From NCBI GenBank assembly GCA_015655045.1, contig JAATFU010000005.1:268373-332372 (forward strand): 64,000 bases of DNA, in the 5' to 3' direction. This stretch comes from Candidatus Saccharimonadota bacterium (GTDB lineage Bacteria > Patescibacteriota > Saccharimonadia > Saccharimonadales > Saccharimonadaceae). The notes under the pieces were generated by a model. The model was given only the letters and a program-made list of their open reading frames with translations. It did no database searches and was not told the origin of the DNA. This document shows positions 42,892 to 52,110 of the stretch, piece after piece; positions within the stretch are counted from its first letter, which is position 1; each line of letters opens with the position of its first letter. The translations under genes were made by a program, and so were the position numbers.

Positions 42892-43054
42892 TATATTGTA
42901 GTAAACATACAATAATTATCTTTTCTGGTAGATATATCTCCATTTTTTACTTTTATTACTACGCTACTGCCCTATGGCAGTAAACTCACTTACTACTATA
43001 GAGCGGTGTGTAAGTAACTTCTTTACTTCCTTAAATTAAGTGTCAGTAGATATA

Positions 43055-43082
43055 AAAACAACACCTCACTGGGTGTTGTTTT
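43055..43082. terminator. Terminator of rpmH
   Basis: An 11-bp perfect stem (43055-43065 with 43072-43082), 6-base loop, T-rich on both strands. It lies just past the rpmH stop and separates rpmH from the ATPase/RloB module. Confidence 0.8.
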
Positions 43083-43089
43083 GTTGGCT

Positions 43090-43227
43090 CTAAGCCGTAA
43101 TTCTTGAGCGTCCTTTAATACGACGTCGTTTGATCACCGCGCGGCCGCCTTTGGTAGCAATACGAGCACGAAAGCCGTGCGTACGGGCGCGATGTCGGGT
43201 GTGGGGTTGGTAAGTTCGCTTTGGCAT
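43090..43227 (-). CDS. rpmH: Ribosomal protein bL34
   Basis: 45-aa protein reading [18 protein letters not shown], then [21 protein letters not shown], in two adjoining segments; the family signature (KRTxQP at the start, THGFRxR, GRxVIKxRRxKGR) is complete. It is a structural protein of the large ribosomal subunit. The gene lies just left of the origin, transcribed away from dnaA, as in most bacteria. Its terminator follows directly. Confidence 0.95.
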   Translation of the reverse strand: MPKRTYQPHTRHRARTHGFRARIATKGGRAVIKRRRIKGRSRITA

Positions 43228-43487
43228 ATCTGGTCTATTCTACCTAAAATAACCCTTATTAGCAAGGCTGAGTTTGAATTTAACGAGTAACTATTATTTA
43301 GTATATAAAAGTTATCCTCTTATTTGAGCGGCTTATCCACATATTAACTGAGGTGGCGTGAGTGTGTGCATAACCAGTACCTCTATACTACTCTCGTGAC
43401 TTCGTGCTTGTTGTGGTTGTGGAAAACCCTGTCGGTGCGCTATAGTTAGTGATAGTTAAGTGTTTTATATAAGGGAGTTATATAGCA
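43228..43487. other. Probable replication origin (oriC), rpmH-dnaA interval
   Basis: The 260-bp interval has a perfect DnaA box TTATCCACA (43333-43341), and one-mismatch boxes TGTGCATAA (43365-43373) and TGTGGAAAA (43418-43426) in the other orientation, plus a partial TTATCCTCT (43312-43320). A strongly AT-rich tract (about 43285-43312) beside them is a candidate unwinding element. Genes diverge here: rpmH left, dnaA right. A GGGAG ribosome-binding site for dnaA lies at the right end. Confidence 0.8.
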
Positions 43488-44870
43488 ATGGATCACGCCT
43501 TGTGGCAGAGTGTACTTGGAGAAATCGAATTATCGGTTTCGCATGCCACTTTTACGACGTGGTTTAAAAACACTGAGTTAGTTGATCAGTCTGCAGAGGG
43601 CGTCGTTATCTCTGTGCCAAACATCTTTGCCAAGAAACAGTTCGAAGTAAAGTTTAATGACCAAATTAAATCTGTCCTCGAAAAGAATGGTGTTACTCCC
43701 AAACATATCACCTATACTATTACAACTTCTGGGAAGCGAACCCGGGTAAATCGAGAGATAACGGTTGACGCAGCGACCCACCAAACAGCCGACGAGCTTC
43801 TCTCACCTCAGCCACACACGAGTCAAACGTACACCACACCGGCTGTCTCACCGACGGGTAACCTTAATCCTCGCTATACGTTTGATAACTTTATTGTAGG
43901 CTCGAGTAATGACCTTGCCTACACCGCCAGTCAAGCCGTGGCGGCAAACCCAGGGATGAAATATAACCCTATTTATCTCTATGGTGGCGTGGGGCTAGGG
44001 AAAACTCACCTTATGCAGGCAATTGGAAATGAAATTATAAAGACTCGGCCTGGTACCCGGGTACTTTATATTAGCGTCGAGACGTTTGTGAATGAATTCT
44101 TGGATCATATTCGTTTTAAGAAGAAGGGGTTTTCTGAGAAATATCGCAATGTCGACGTCTTAATTGTCGATGACATGCAGTTTATTGCCAATAAAGAAAA
44201 AACTCAGGAAGAATTCTTCCACACGTTTAACCACCTTCACCAAAATAATAAGCAAATTATTATTAGTAGTGATAAGCCACCAAAGAGTATTCCTACTCTT
44301 ACCGAACGACTCCGTAGTCGTTTTGAGATGGGTATGACGATTGATGTTCAGATGCCTGATTTTGAAACAAGATGCGCTATTTTAAGTGCGAAGGCAGCCT
44401 TATCGGGAGTTGAACTGAGTCAAGAGACGGTTGAATACCTTGCGACAAATATTAAAACAAATATTCGTGAGTTAGAGGGTGCACTTAATCAGCTTCTTGC
44501 CTACGCAGAGATGCGTGGGGTTAGTCCTGATGTCTCGACAGCTGAAGGATTACTCGGTAATGTTCGTCAATCCCGTCCCCAACACTTAACGAGTAAACAA
44601 ATTATTGATCGGACGGCAAAACACTTTCAGCTGAAGGTTGAAGAAATTTGTAGTGCAAAGCGAGATAAACACATTGTCGTCCCGCGTCAGATCGCGATGT
44701 ACCTTCTGCGTAGTGAACTTCACTTAAGTTTCCCAAAGATTGCTGGTGAGCTTGGTCGAAAAGATCATACCACGGCGATTCATTCGGTAGAGAAGATTGA
44801 AAAAGCTATTAAACTTGATTTTCTTATTCGTGAACAAGTCGCCTCTATCCGGGAGACGCTCTATGTCTAA
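43488..44870 (+). CDS. dnaA: Chromosomal replication initiator DnaA
   Basis: 460-aa protein with all DnaA domains: domain I (1-75), a short linker, AAA+ ATPase with Walker A GGVGLGKTH (166-174) and Walker B VDVLIVDDMQF (222-232), sensor and arginine-finger regions (TERLRSRFEMG), and domain IV with the DNA-binding signature GRKDHTTAIHSVEKI. It opens oriC and acts as a transcription regulator. The ATG follows a GGGAG site. About 280 bp separate it from dnaN. Confidence 0.97.
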   Translation: MDHALWQSVLGEIELSVSHATFTTWFKNTELVDQSAEGVVISVPNIFAKKQFEVKFNDQIKSVLEKNGVTPKHITYTITTSGKRTRVNREITVDAATHQTADELLSPQPHTSQTYTTPAVSPTGNLNPRYTFDNFIVGSSNDLAYTASQAVAANPGMKYNPIYLYGGVGLGKTHLMQAIGNEIIKTRPGTRVLYISVETFVNEFLDHIRFKKKGFSEKYRNVDVLIVDDMQFIANKEKTQEEFFHTFNHLHQNNKQIIISSDKPPKSIPTLTERLRSRFEMGMTIDVQMPDFETRCAILSAKAALSGVELSQETVEYLATNIKTNIRELEGALNQLLAYAEMRGVSPDVSTAEGLLGNVRQSRPQHLTSKQIIDRTAKHFQLKVEEICSAKRDKHIVVPRQIAMYLLRSELHLSFPKIAGELGRKDHTTAIHSVEKIEKAIKLDFLIREQVASIRETLYV

Positions 44871-45150
44871 TACTCTCATTTTTTCCTGGGTAAAAAAGGT
44901 GAACAAGACGTGGATCAGTCAATGTATAACCAGTGTGTGTTCATCCACTCCTGTGTTCAGTCTTCATACATTTCGTACTCAGGGACGTGCACAACCTTTA
45001 GTTATCCCCGCACCTTATCGCTTTCTTCGCCCCAGTCTTTCCACTGCTAAAATTCGCTTTTTCAATCTGTTGCAATGGACTTATACCCATAATCCACAGC
45101 CCCTATTATTAGAACTAAGAATTGAAAATTAAAAGAAAGGTAATAACATA
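44871..45150. other. dnaA-dnaN spacer with DnaA-box-like sites
   Basis: No convincing gene. It holds near-matches to the DnaA box, TAATCCACA (about 45090-45098, one mismatch) and TTATCCCCG (about 45002), and TTCATCCAC near 44939. These may be a second half of the origin. The dnaN ribosome-binding site (AGAAAGG) lies at its right end. Confidence 0.45.
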
Positions 45151-46251
45151 ATGGAACTCACTGTTACTCAAGAAAATCTCGCTCGTGCCTTGTCGGTTGT
45201 TGGTCGAGTTGCTAGTAATAAAACACAACTCCCTATCCTGAATAACATTCTCCTTCGAACCGATGGTAATCGTTTACTTATTGCCGCTACTAACCTTGAA
45301 ATTGCCTCAGCTCAATATATTGGTGCCAAAATTGCAAAGCCCGGTGCTCTGACTATCCCTGCTCGGCTTGTGAGTGAATTTATTAGTAGCCTTCCCAAAG
45401 GCTCGGTCGAACTGAAAGTGGTTAATGATAATCTCCATATTAAAAGTGGGAGTTATAGTTCAGTTATTAACGGGGTTATTGCCGATGATTTTCCAGAACT
45501 ACCAACTATTAATGAAGATTCTTCCATTCAGTACTCGATTAAAACTGAAGACTTTAAACAGGCTGTCTCACAAACTATTATTACCACCAGTAGTGATTCA
45601 ACCCGGCCAGTTCTAACTGGGGTATATTGGCACTCACACGATGGTGAACTATACCTTGCTGCTACGGATGGATATCGCCTATCAGAACGACGACTCGTAC
45701 AAACAACTAGTGAAGTGTCAGCGATTATTCCCACCCAAACCTTACAAGAGGTACTACGGACGATTGTCGATGATGCGACCGAAATTGATATTTTGTTTGA
45801 CGAAACCCAAGTTCGCTTTCGGATTAATGAAGCAGAGATTATTAGCCGCTTAATTGATGGTAATTTCCCCGACTACCGTCAACTGATTCCGAAAAAAACC
45901 GAGACCACTGTCATTATCGATAAAGCTGATTTTATCCGCGTCACGAAAATTGCTGGGTTATTTGCTCGCGAATCAGGTGGTAGCATTACCTTAACGGCAA
46001 GTGATGAGAAAAAAAGCCTGTCGCTTCACTCGATTGCCTCACAACTGGGGGAAAATACTTCAGAAACCGCAGCAAATGTTACCGGTGAAGGTCAGGTCAC
46101 GTTAAATTCACGCTACGTAAGTGAAGCTTTATCGGTACTTGAGGGCGATGAAGTTGATTTTAGTTTTAGTGGTAAATTGGCACCATGTGTGCTGCGCTCG
46201 ACAGATGTTAACACTGATTACCTGCACATTATTATGCCCCTCAAGAGCTAA
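45151..46251 (+). CDS. dnaN: DNA polymerase III beta subunit (sliding clamp)
   Basis: 366-aa protein of normal clamp length with three clamp folds. It begins MELTVTQENLARALSVVGRV and ends YLHIIMPLKS, where the final M-P-L residues line the client-binding groove. It ties the polymerase and other partners to DNA. It lies 5 bp before recF in the usual dnaA-dnaN-recF order. Confidence 0.95.
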   Translation: MELTVTQENLARALSVVGRVASNKTQLPILNNILLRTDGNRLLIAATNLEIASAQYIGAKIAKPGALTIPARLVSEFISSLPKGSVELKVVNDNLHIKSGSYSSVINGVIADDFPELPTINEDSSIQYSIKTEDFKQAVSQTIITTSSDSTRPVLTGVYWHSHDGELYLAATDGYRLSERRLVQTTSEVSAIIPTQTLQEVLRTIVDDATEIDILFDETQVRFRINEAEIISRLIDGNFPDYRQLIPKKTETTVIIDKADFIRVTKIAGLFARESGGSITLTASDEKKSLSLHSIASQLGENTSETAANVTGEGQVTLNSRYVSEALSVLEGDEVDFSFSGKLAPCVLRSTDVNTDYLHIIMPLKS

Positions 46252-46256
46252 TCTCT

Positions 46257-47309
46257 ATGGTGGTGGTTCAGAAACTATCAGTTACCAATCTGCGTTCGCA
46301 TGATAACTTTGTCTTAACCCTCTCTCCAACAACAACTGTTATTACTGGGGAGAACGGGAGTGGTAAAACATCATTAATTGAAGCAATCTATATTGCCTTA
46401 CAGGGCAGTTCGTTTAAAGGCAGTGATAGCGAGGTACTTCGTCAGGGTGCTCCGTGGTGGCGGATTGATATGGTGTTTGACGATAAAACTAAACGGGTCG
46501 CGAGCTTTGACCCTAGTCTTATTACTGGACGTAAGAAATTCGTAGTCGATGAGAAAACAAACTACCGACTCCTCCAAAAACATAAGTACCCAGTTGTATT
46601 ATTTGAACCAGAAGACCTTCGACTTTTAAATGGTTCACCAACACGCCGCCGCCAGTTCATAGATCGCTTTATCAGCCAATTAGACCCGCTCTACGGCACG
46701 ACGCTTCGTAAATATGAACGTGCACTCAAGCAACGAAACAATCTGCTTAAACGTGCCTATAAAAGCCCAGATGATTTATTTGTCTGGAATGTCGCCTTAA
46801 GTGAATATGGTGCCAGTATTATTGAGAAGCGAACTATCTTTATTGAACAAATAAATACCAAATTAAATGACGCCTATAACGACATTGCGGGAGCTGGTGA
46901 TAGTGTCTCAATACACTACTCACACACCTTTATTGGAGATATTAAACAAAAACTCTTAAACGAACTTGATAGTACGATTGAGCGAGATAGCCAACTTGGT
47001 TTTACGAGTGTGGGGCCACACCGTCACGACGTCATGTTTCAGTTTAATAACTCCCCCGCCATTGCGATCGCCTCACGAGGTGAAGTCCGGAGTATTATTC
47101 TGGCACTAAAATTTTTAGAAGTTGATATTATTGAGGCTCTCACTGATAAGAAACCGATTATCTTACTTGATGATGTCTTTAGTGAACTTGACTTGATCCG
47201 TCAAAAAGCTTTAAGTGATCGCGTACGGGCCCATCAAATTATTATTACCAGTACTCACATTCTCTCAGATAGTACGAATTATCATCACATTCACTTAGAT
47301 ACTAAATAG
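46257..47309 (+). CDS. recF: DNA replication and repair protein RecF
   Basis: 350-aa SMC-like ATPase. Walker A GENGSGKTS (about residues 31-39), the segment FEPEDLRLLNGSPTRRRQFID typical of RecF, the signature ASRGEVRSIILALK, and Walker B IILLDDVFSELD are all present. It helps load RecA at gaps. The ORF before it ends 5 bp upstream. It converges with the secretion operon, the gap being 4 bp. Confidence 0.95.
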   Translation: MVVVQKLSVTNLRSHDNFVLTLSPTTTVITGENGSGKTSLIEAIYIALQGSSFKGSDSEVLRQGAPWWRIDMVFDDKTKRVASFDPSLITGRKKFVVDEKTNYRLLQKHKYPVVLFEPEDLRLLNGSPTRRRQFIDRFISQLDPLYGTTLRKYERALKQRNNLLKRAYKSPDDLFVWNVALSEYGASIIEKRTIFIEQINTKLNDAYNDIAGAGDSVSIHYSHTFIGDIKQKLLNELDSTIERDSQLGFTSVGPHRHDVMFQFNNSPAIAIASRGEVRSIILALKFLEVDIIEALTDKKPIILLDDVFSELDLIRQKALSDRVRAHQIIITSTHILSDSTNYHHIHLDTK

Positions 47310-47313
47310 CTAT

Positions 47314-47952
47314 TTAATCCGCATCATACTCACTTTGAGTCGCATTTTGTATAAGGAAAATAACCTCATAGTCATCGGGATTAAAGCCCTTTTGTCGAAT
47401 CGCAGCTAGTGCGTATTCATTCACACTCGAGTCAGTTTCGGTGACGCATAAGGCAATTTTCGTCGTATCGTTAGGATATTTTTGGGAAGGGCATGAGTCA
47501 ATAGAATATAAACGCTCCTGAAGTGGCAAAACGCTTAAGATAGGATAAGCTTTTGTTAGCTGATCGACTTGAGCGGTAATGATTTTACCGTGAAAACGCT
47601 GCACAATTGCCTGGGATGCATCATCGGCAAGTAACTGCTTTGCGGCACTAGTTAATGGGGTAAGGGCGACAAGTAACTCTGCGGCCTGACCGTTCTTAAT
47701 CGTTTGTTTTGTCGTGTAGGAGTCGAATTCATCCCGTGAAACAGTAAATGTATATTCACCAGGTTTTATATGAAGTACAGTACCATTCTTTACTGATTCT
47801 TTTGTCGCATTATTAATAGAGAGTTGTACTTCACCGGGTGCAACTGATAGCTTCAATGAAGCGCGTGGAACGAGAGAATACACGATCACACCTAGTACAA
47901 GTATCAGGAGGGCAATCCCACCGAAAATCAATATTTTTTTATTACGTATCAT
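47314..47952 (-). CDS. Membrane-anchored PEGA-like protein
   Basis: 212-aa protein with a single N-terminal membrane segment (residues 8-28), a beta-rich PEGA-like domain (about 32-95, ending GQAAELLVALTP) and a C-terminal alpha/beta domain with two Cys. It overlaps the peptidoglycan-hydrolase gene by 4 bp and is the last gene of the secretion operon, so it is probably a surface or channel accessory. No known function. Confidence 0.65.
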   Translation of the reverse strand: MIRNKKILIFGGIALLILVLGVIVYSLVPRASLKLSVAPGEVQLSINNATKESVKNGTVLHIKPGEYTFTVSRDEFDSYTTKQTIKNGQAAELLVALTPLTSAAKQLLADDASQAIVQRFHGKIITAQVDQLTKAYPILSVLPLQERLYSIDSCPSQKYPNDTTKIALCVTETDSSVNEYALAAIRQKGFNPDDYEVIFLIQNATQSEYDAD

Positions 47953-49139
47953 TTTATTAACCTCGCTATAATGGCACCACCACCCAACATAAACGTTCCT
48001 GATGCTGTTGTTCGAACACTTGGGATTCGTTGAGTTAGAGAGGCGTCAACAAATGGATATTTTGCTTGACCGGTATACATCATGGTATGTCCGAGCTGAT
48101 CACTTAAAAGAATATCCCCTGGTTGTAAATCGGCTGACGTTGGCTTGGGAATAATCAGGTACTTATCTGGATGGCTCGTTACGTAGGCAATTTGAGTGGT
48201 GACATTAACAGGAGGATAACTCGTATCGGCTCCACTTGCTATCATAACTGTGGCAATAAAGCCCCCACAGTCACTCCAAGCAACAGAGGGATTATATTTT
48301 GGTTTCGCTGTTTGATATGTGTCTCGTGCATCACTCTGTCCACTCGCGACGCCTACTTCATTAGAAACTGTATACGTGTGGTTGGCCTGAGGGGACGAGA
48401 GAGCTAGGTTCAAGGCAGTATCGACTACCTTTCCGGCAACAACCCCGTCAGCGGTTGAACAGTTCGTTGTTGAGGCTGTTGATGTTGAACCACTTAGATT
48501 ACTATAGAAACCATAAATTTTTATAGCCGCTGGGATACGCTTACTATTAAGAGCTGCTGGATCGTTCGCTGGACTCATCAGCGGAGCCTCGTATATAAGC
48601 ATCCATGACTTTGTAGCAGCGCTTACGTCTGTACCAGTACCGAAATCAGTGGTTGTGAGCGAAGCTTTGTAGCTACTATTATATTCTTGTAACACATATC
48701 CCACCTGAGCAGAAATATCAGATTTTGGTTTACCTTGAGCTGCCGCGTAAGCAATTAAGCCAGCTTTTCTACCTGGCGAAGACCATTGAACAAGGCCATA
48801 TCCAGGACCAGCTGGCTCTTCGTCGGCAGTTGGATTAAACCCCGACTCGCCATACATATTTCCCATAACGGCTGCGGCCTGTACCCCATTCATTCCACCA
48901 GCTATGAGTTGAGTGTAGATTGCTTTCAAGGTGTCATTTGCGGTGAGTGAATCAATATTTGTTTTCCCTGTATAGGTAGCTGTAACCGAACATCCATCGG
49001 GGTCAATTGGAGGAAAAAGAATATCATTTGCACTATAAAAAGCAGTATCAACAACCGCAAATACTCTTAAGGGGAGAAGCGACAAGCAGAGCACGAGGGC
49101 AAGACAGCTATAGAGCTTAATTCGAAACAGTCTTTTCAT
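47949..49139 (-). CDS. Lysozyme plus CHAP/NlpC-like peptidase
   Basis: 396-aa exported protein with a signal peptide (10-29). Residues about 65-215 form a phage-type lysozyme-like domain (GVQAAAVMGNMYGESGFNP with E98 as the likely catalytic Glu, then GYGLVQWSSPGRK); after a linker there is a Cys-His peptidase domain (C291 in WSDCGGFI, H351 in LGHTMMYTG) of the CHAP/NlpC type. Such two-domain enzymes, like VirB1 and conjugative hydrolases, open peptidoglycan for a secretion channel. It overlaps the PEGA-like gene and follows the VanY gene by 3 bp. Confidence 0.8.
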   Translation of the reverse strand: MKRLFRIKLYSCLALVLCLSLLPLRVFAVVDTAFYSANDILFPPIDPDGCSVTATYTGKTNIDSLTANDTLKAIYTQLIAGGMNGVQAAAVMGNMYGESGFNPTADEEPAGPGYGLVQWSSPGRKAGLIAYAAAQGKPKSDISAQVGYVLQEYNSSYKASLTTTDFGTGTDVSAATKSWMLIYEAPLMSPANDPAALNSKRIPAAIKIYGFYSNLSGSTSTASTTNCSTADGVVAGKVVDTALNLALSSPQANHTYTVSNEVGVASGQSDARDTYQTAKPKYNPSVAWSDCGGFIATVMIASGADTSYPPVNVTTQIAYVTSHPDKYLIIPKPTSADLQPGDILLSDQLGHTMMYTGQAKYPFVDASLTQRIPSVRTTASGTFMLGGGAIIARLIK

Positions 49140-49142
49140 ACC

Positions 49143-52091
49143 TTAATGCGCTCCTGCCGCTTGCCAATGCCAGGCCTCAGTTGATAGTTTTTTAAACCCA
49201 TACGTATTTGCGTTTGCTGCTAACCAGTCGTACACTGGATCGCCAACCTTTGTTACCCCTTCATTACCCGAGGGGAGTTGAAAATCAATCGCTAATCCCA
49301 TCTGGTGGTTTGAGAAGCCTGGTTTTGCGGCACGTGGTGCACCGTATCGAGCAAATGCAACTTGTTGGTCTTGATTTGTCCGAAAGCTATCCGCAACCTT
49401 AAGTTTGCCACCCTGCTTCTCTTTATCACTAGCACTGCTATTATATAAAGCGGTTGTCATTGCTAAGTAGGCACCAGAGACACGTGAATTTACTTTTGCA
49501 GGTTGACCAGCATGTGCTTCATCAATCGTATTTGGTAAGACACAGAGTCTAACACCAATTTCATTTCCGTTATCGTACCCCCTCTCCGTTCCGCTGTCTG
49601 TGGTGCCTGCGGCACACGCAATAGTGGTTGAATCTTCATAAAGGTGAGCTTGATCAATGGTTGCACCTGCGGTTGCATCAGTGTTTGAGCCATTTGGCGT
49701 TTGCTCGTCATTCATGCCGTTTTCCATCTGATCAAGCGCTCTTTGATCGATAGTATGTATATACCAGTTTGCTGTTTTTTGATCTTTAATAATACATCCG
49801 CTACCATTATTTCCCTGTGAATTGTCACCCAATGGTGTATCTGGACTTCGATCGATACAGTTAGTTATGAAGGTGGCATAATCTGTACCTGGAAGAGCTT
49901 CACCCGTGGCTTCATCAACTTGCCCAGCGTCAATAAATTGTTGGGTGAGGACATCAGGATCTGGAGCAGCGTTTAGATATTCTGGCGGAATACCCCGTAC
50001 TGGGTTACAAAAGAGATCAGTAGCAATACCAAGGTCCTGGTAATCCATATCCTGACAAGTTGTATAGTCGCTCGTGGAAGCAGCCTTAGTTTGAGGAGAA
50101 AGAAGTGAACCGAAAGACTTACTTATAATTGAGGCAGAGCTACCGAGAGCAGCACTTATTGATGAGAAGCTTGATGAATATTGACTAAGGTTAGTAAGAA
50201 CTGTACCTAGGAAAGTATTTGGGTTTGAAGCATCGAGAGGGCTATACGCAATTCTGTCTTGTTGTGCGTAGCTAGCTGCAACCTGCGTCTGAAGATCATT
50301 GTAACCGACGGCCTGGGTAGGTGTCAGGGGGGCGTTACCACTATACTGCGCATTGGTACTTAAAAGAGAGCCCGCACCTGAGACAAGGGCATCCCCTGCT
50401 GCCTCGCCAACAACCGATTTATCAATTAATTGACCAGCAATAATATCTTTCAACATACCAGGGAGGATAATTGAAGCTGCAGCCCCTGCAACTCCAAGTG
50501 CGACCATTACCCCTTCTTTAACCCCCATCGCAACGTCGGTTCCCGGAAATATCCAAGCTGCGATACCAACAATGACCGATCCACCTTGAATAAAAGGATT
50601 ACCAAGAACTCCACAAACCGTATTTGCTGACCCTCGGCCACCAGGTATATATGAAAGGACTACGTTTAAAATATTATCAAGGTCACCAACTAACCCTCCT
50701 CCGGTTAGGAATTGATTGGCTGATAGATCAAGTTTTCCTGTATCTCCAAAGGCGGCGTTACGGTATGCGAGGCTATCTGTAGCCGATTTCTTTACGGTGT
50801 TCCCTTTAAGATCCTTATATATGTACAGCGCGGTTAGGGTACTTGCAAGGAAGGCAACATCTTCAGATTTGGCAGTCCCCGCCTTGATCATACTGGCGGT
50901 TGTAAGGAAAACCATTGCATAGCGCGCAAGTTGAGCGGCCCGTACCGTCTTTGCAGCAAAACTTACCGCTTTTATGGTTCCATAAATACTACACGCTTGA
51001 TCAATAGAGCCCGTCACCTTAAGTGTATTAAGGCCTTCTTGAGCAGCTTCTTCTGCCTCCTCTCCAACTTCTTCCAAGGCTCCCGAAACAGCCTTTGTCG
51101 TACTGTTTGCGTCTGGCTCGAGGGTAGTACCAATTTTTGCATTACTATCATTCAAGCTATCTACCTCTGACTGAGTACAACTTTGGGGATTTCTACAACT
51201 CGGATCAGGCTTCCCGGCTTCTAGGGTTTTAGTATTCTCAATGGAGACACCATTCTTTGTCTCGGATTGAACAGCAGTCAGCCTTTCGTCATCAGTCTTC
51301 GCCGTATCATCAAAAGGTGCTTTTTTAGCAACCTTTAAAGCACTAGAAACTTTAGACCAGATCTTACCACTTACCGATGCATATTTAGCGTTGTATTTTA
51401 AAGCAGCCTGTTCAGCGCTGCGAAGCCTTGGGTTACTGAGTTTTTCAGACGGATATTCACTGGCGGGAATATCTTTCCCTTCAAATGTGTATGTGGCGGG
51501 TCTCGACTTGCCGCGGATTGTATTATCATCTGGGTTAATAACGTTCCCTGCCGAATCCTTAATTGTAATACCTTGGTCTTTGAACCCCTGAATCTCATCT
51601 GTTGATAACGTTCTATATTTACAGAGTACGCTAACCGTAGAACTACACACACCCGTAGTGGTTCCTTTTGTTTTGAGCGCAATAATTTTATTTGATCGGT
51701 TATCAAGACTGGCCACAGAAGTGTTAAATTTATTTTGAATAATCTCAGTTATATTTACAAGGAAGAGACTGGAGCCGCCAAAGAATCCAATACCTACGGC
51801 GCCGCCAAAAACCACACTTAAAATGAGAGCAATCGGGCCTCGCTTGCCTTTATACCAAACCTTTTTTGGTGCGGTATCTCCACCTCCTGGTGTAGTTTTA
51901 TCTTCCCAGCCTGGATCTTTCTCGGCAGCATCAACATTGCTTATATTGGCCGAAGGGTCATCGTAATGATCGGCTATATCATTAAAGGTTGCCTCTTCTT
52001 CGCGTCTGGCGAGGTCGTTAAACTTCTGATCGTAATCAGTCTGCCCGGGGTTTAACCGTGTGTCGTCATCTTCTGTAGTTCGGAGTGCCAT
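49143..52091 (-). CDS. Large membrane protein with VanY carboxypeptidase domain
   Basis: 982-aa protein. A membrane segment lies at about 88-115; a long central region (130-720) has charged helices and several hydrophobic stretches (about 405-425 and 525-580), and the C-terminus (850-982) is a VanY-type D,D- or L,D-carboxypeptidase. The zinc motif SNHQMGLAIDF (H929, D936) and EAWHWQ (E972, H975) are complete. It trims peptidoglycan stem peptides. The central region is unlike any family I know. It is part of the secretion operon, between VirB4 and the lysozyme-peptidase. Confidence 0.8.
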   Translation of the reverse strand: MALRTTEDDDTRLNPGQTDYDQKFNDLARREEEATFNDIADHYDDPSANISNVDAAEKDPGWEDKTTPGGGDTAPKKVWYKGKRGPIALILSVVFGGAVGIGFFGGSSLFLVNITEIIQNKFNTSVASLDNRSNKIIALKTKGTTTGVCSSTVSVLCKYRTLSTDEIQGFKDQGITIKDSAGNVINPDDNTIRGKSRPATYTFEGKDIPASEYPSEKLSNPRLRSAEQAALKYNAKYASVSGKIWSKVSSALKVAKKAPFDDTAKTDDERLTAVQSETKNGVSIENTKTLEAGKPDPSCRNPQSCTQSEVDSLNDSNAKIGTTLEPDANSTTKAVSGALEEVGEEAEEAAQEGLNTLKVTGSIDQACSIYGTIKAVSFAAKTVRAAQLARYAMVFLTTASMIKAGTAKSEDVAFLASTLTALYIYKDLKGNTVKKSATDSLAYRNAAFGDTGKLDLSANQFLTGGGLVGDLDNILNVVLSYIPGGRGSANTVCGVLGNPFIQGGSVIVGIAAWIFPGTDVAMGVKEGVMVALGVAGAAASIILPGMLKDIIAGQLIDKSVVGEAAGDALVSGAGSLLSTNAQYSGNAPLTPTQAVGYNDLQTQVAASYAQQDRIAYSPLDASNPNTFLGTVLTNLSQYSSSFSSISAALGSSASIISKSFGSLLSPQTKAASTSDYTTCQDMDYQDLGIATDLFCNPVRGIPPEYLNAAPDPDVLTQQFIDAGQVDEATGEALPGTDYATFITNCIDRSPDTPLGDNSQGNNGSGCIIKDQKTANWYIHTIDQRALDQMENGMNDEQTPNGSNTDATAGATIDQAHLYEDSTTIACAAGTTDSGTERGYDNGNEIGVRLCVLPNTIDEAHAGQPAKVNSRVSGAYLAMTTALYNSSASDKEKQGGKLKVADSFRTNQDQQVAFARYGAPRAAKPGFSNHQMGLAIDFQLPSGNEGVTKVGDPVYDWLAANANTYGFKKLSTEAWHWQAAGAH

Positions 52092-52110
52092 AACTACCTA
52101 CCAGTATACC

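Noticed and set aside
42965..42982. TACTGCC-CTAT-GGCAGTA hairpin beside the ATPase promoter
   Set aside because: Seven-base stem without a T tract and not placed over a promoter; no function can be supported.
44797..45132. 111-codon frame spanning the dnaA end and the dnaA-dnaN spacer
   Set aside because: It overlaps the end of dnaA in another frame, has no start signals, and the spacer looks like DnaA-box territory.
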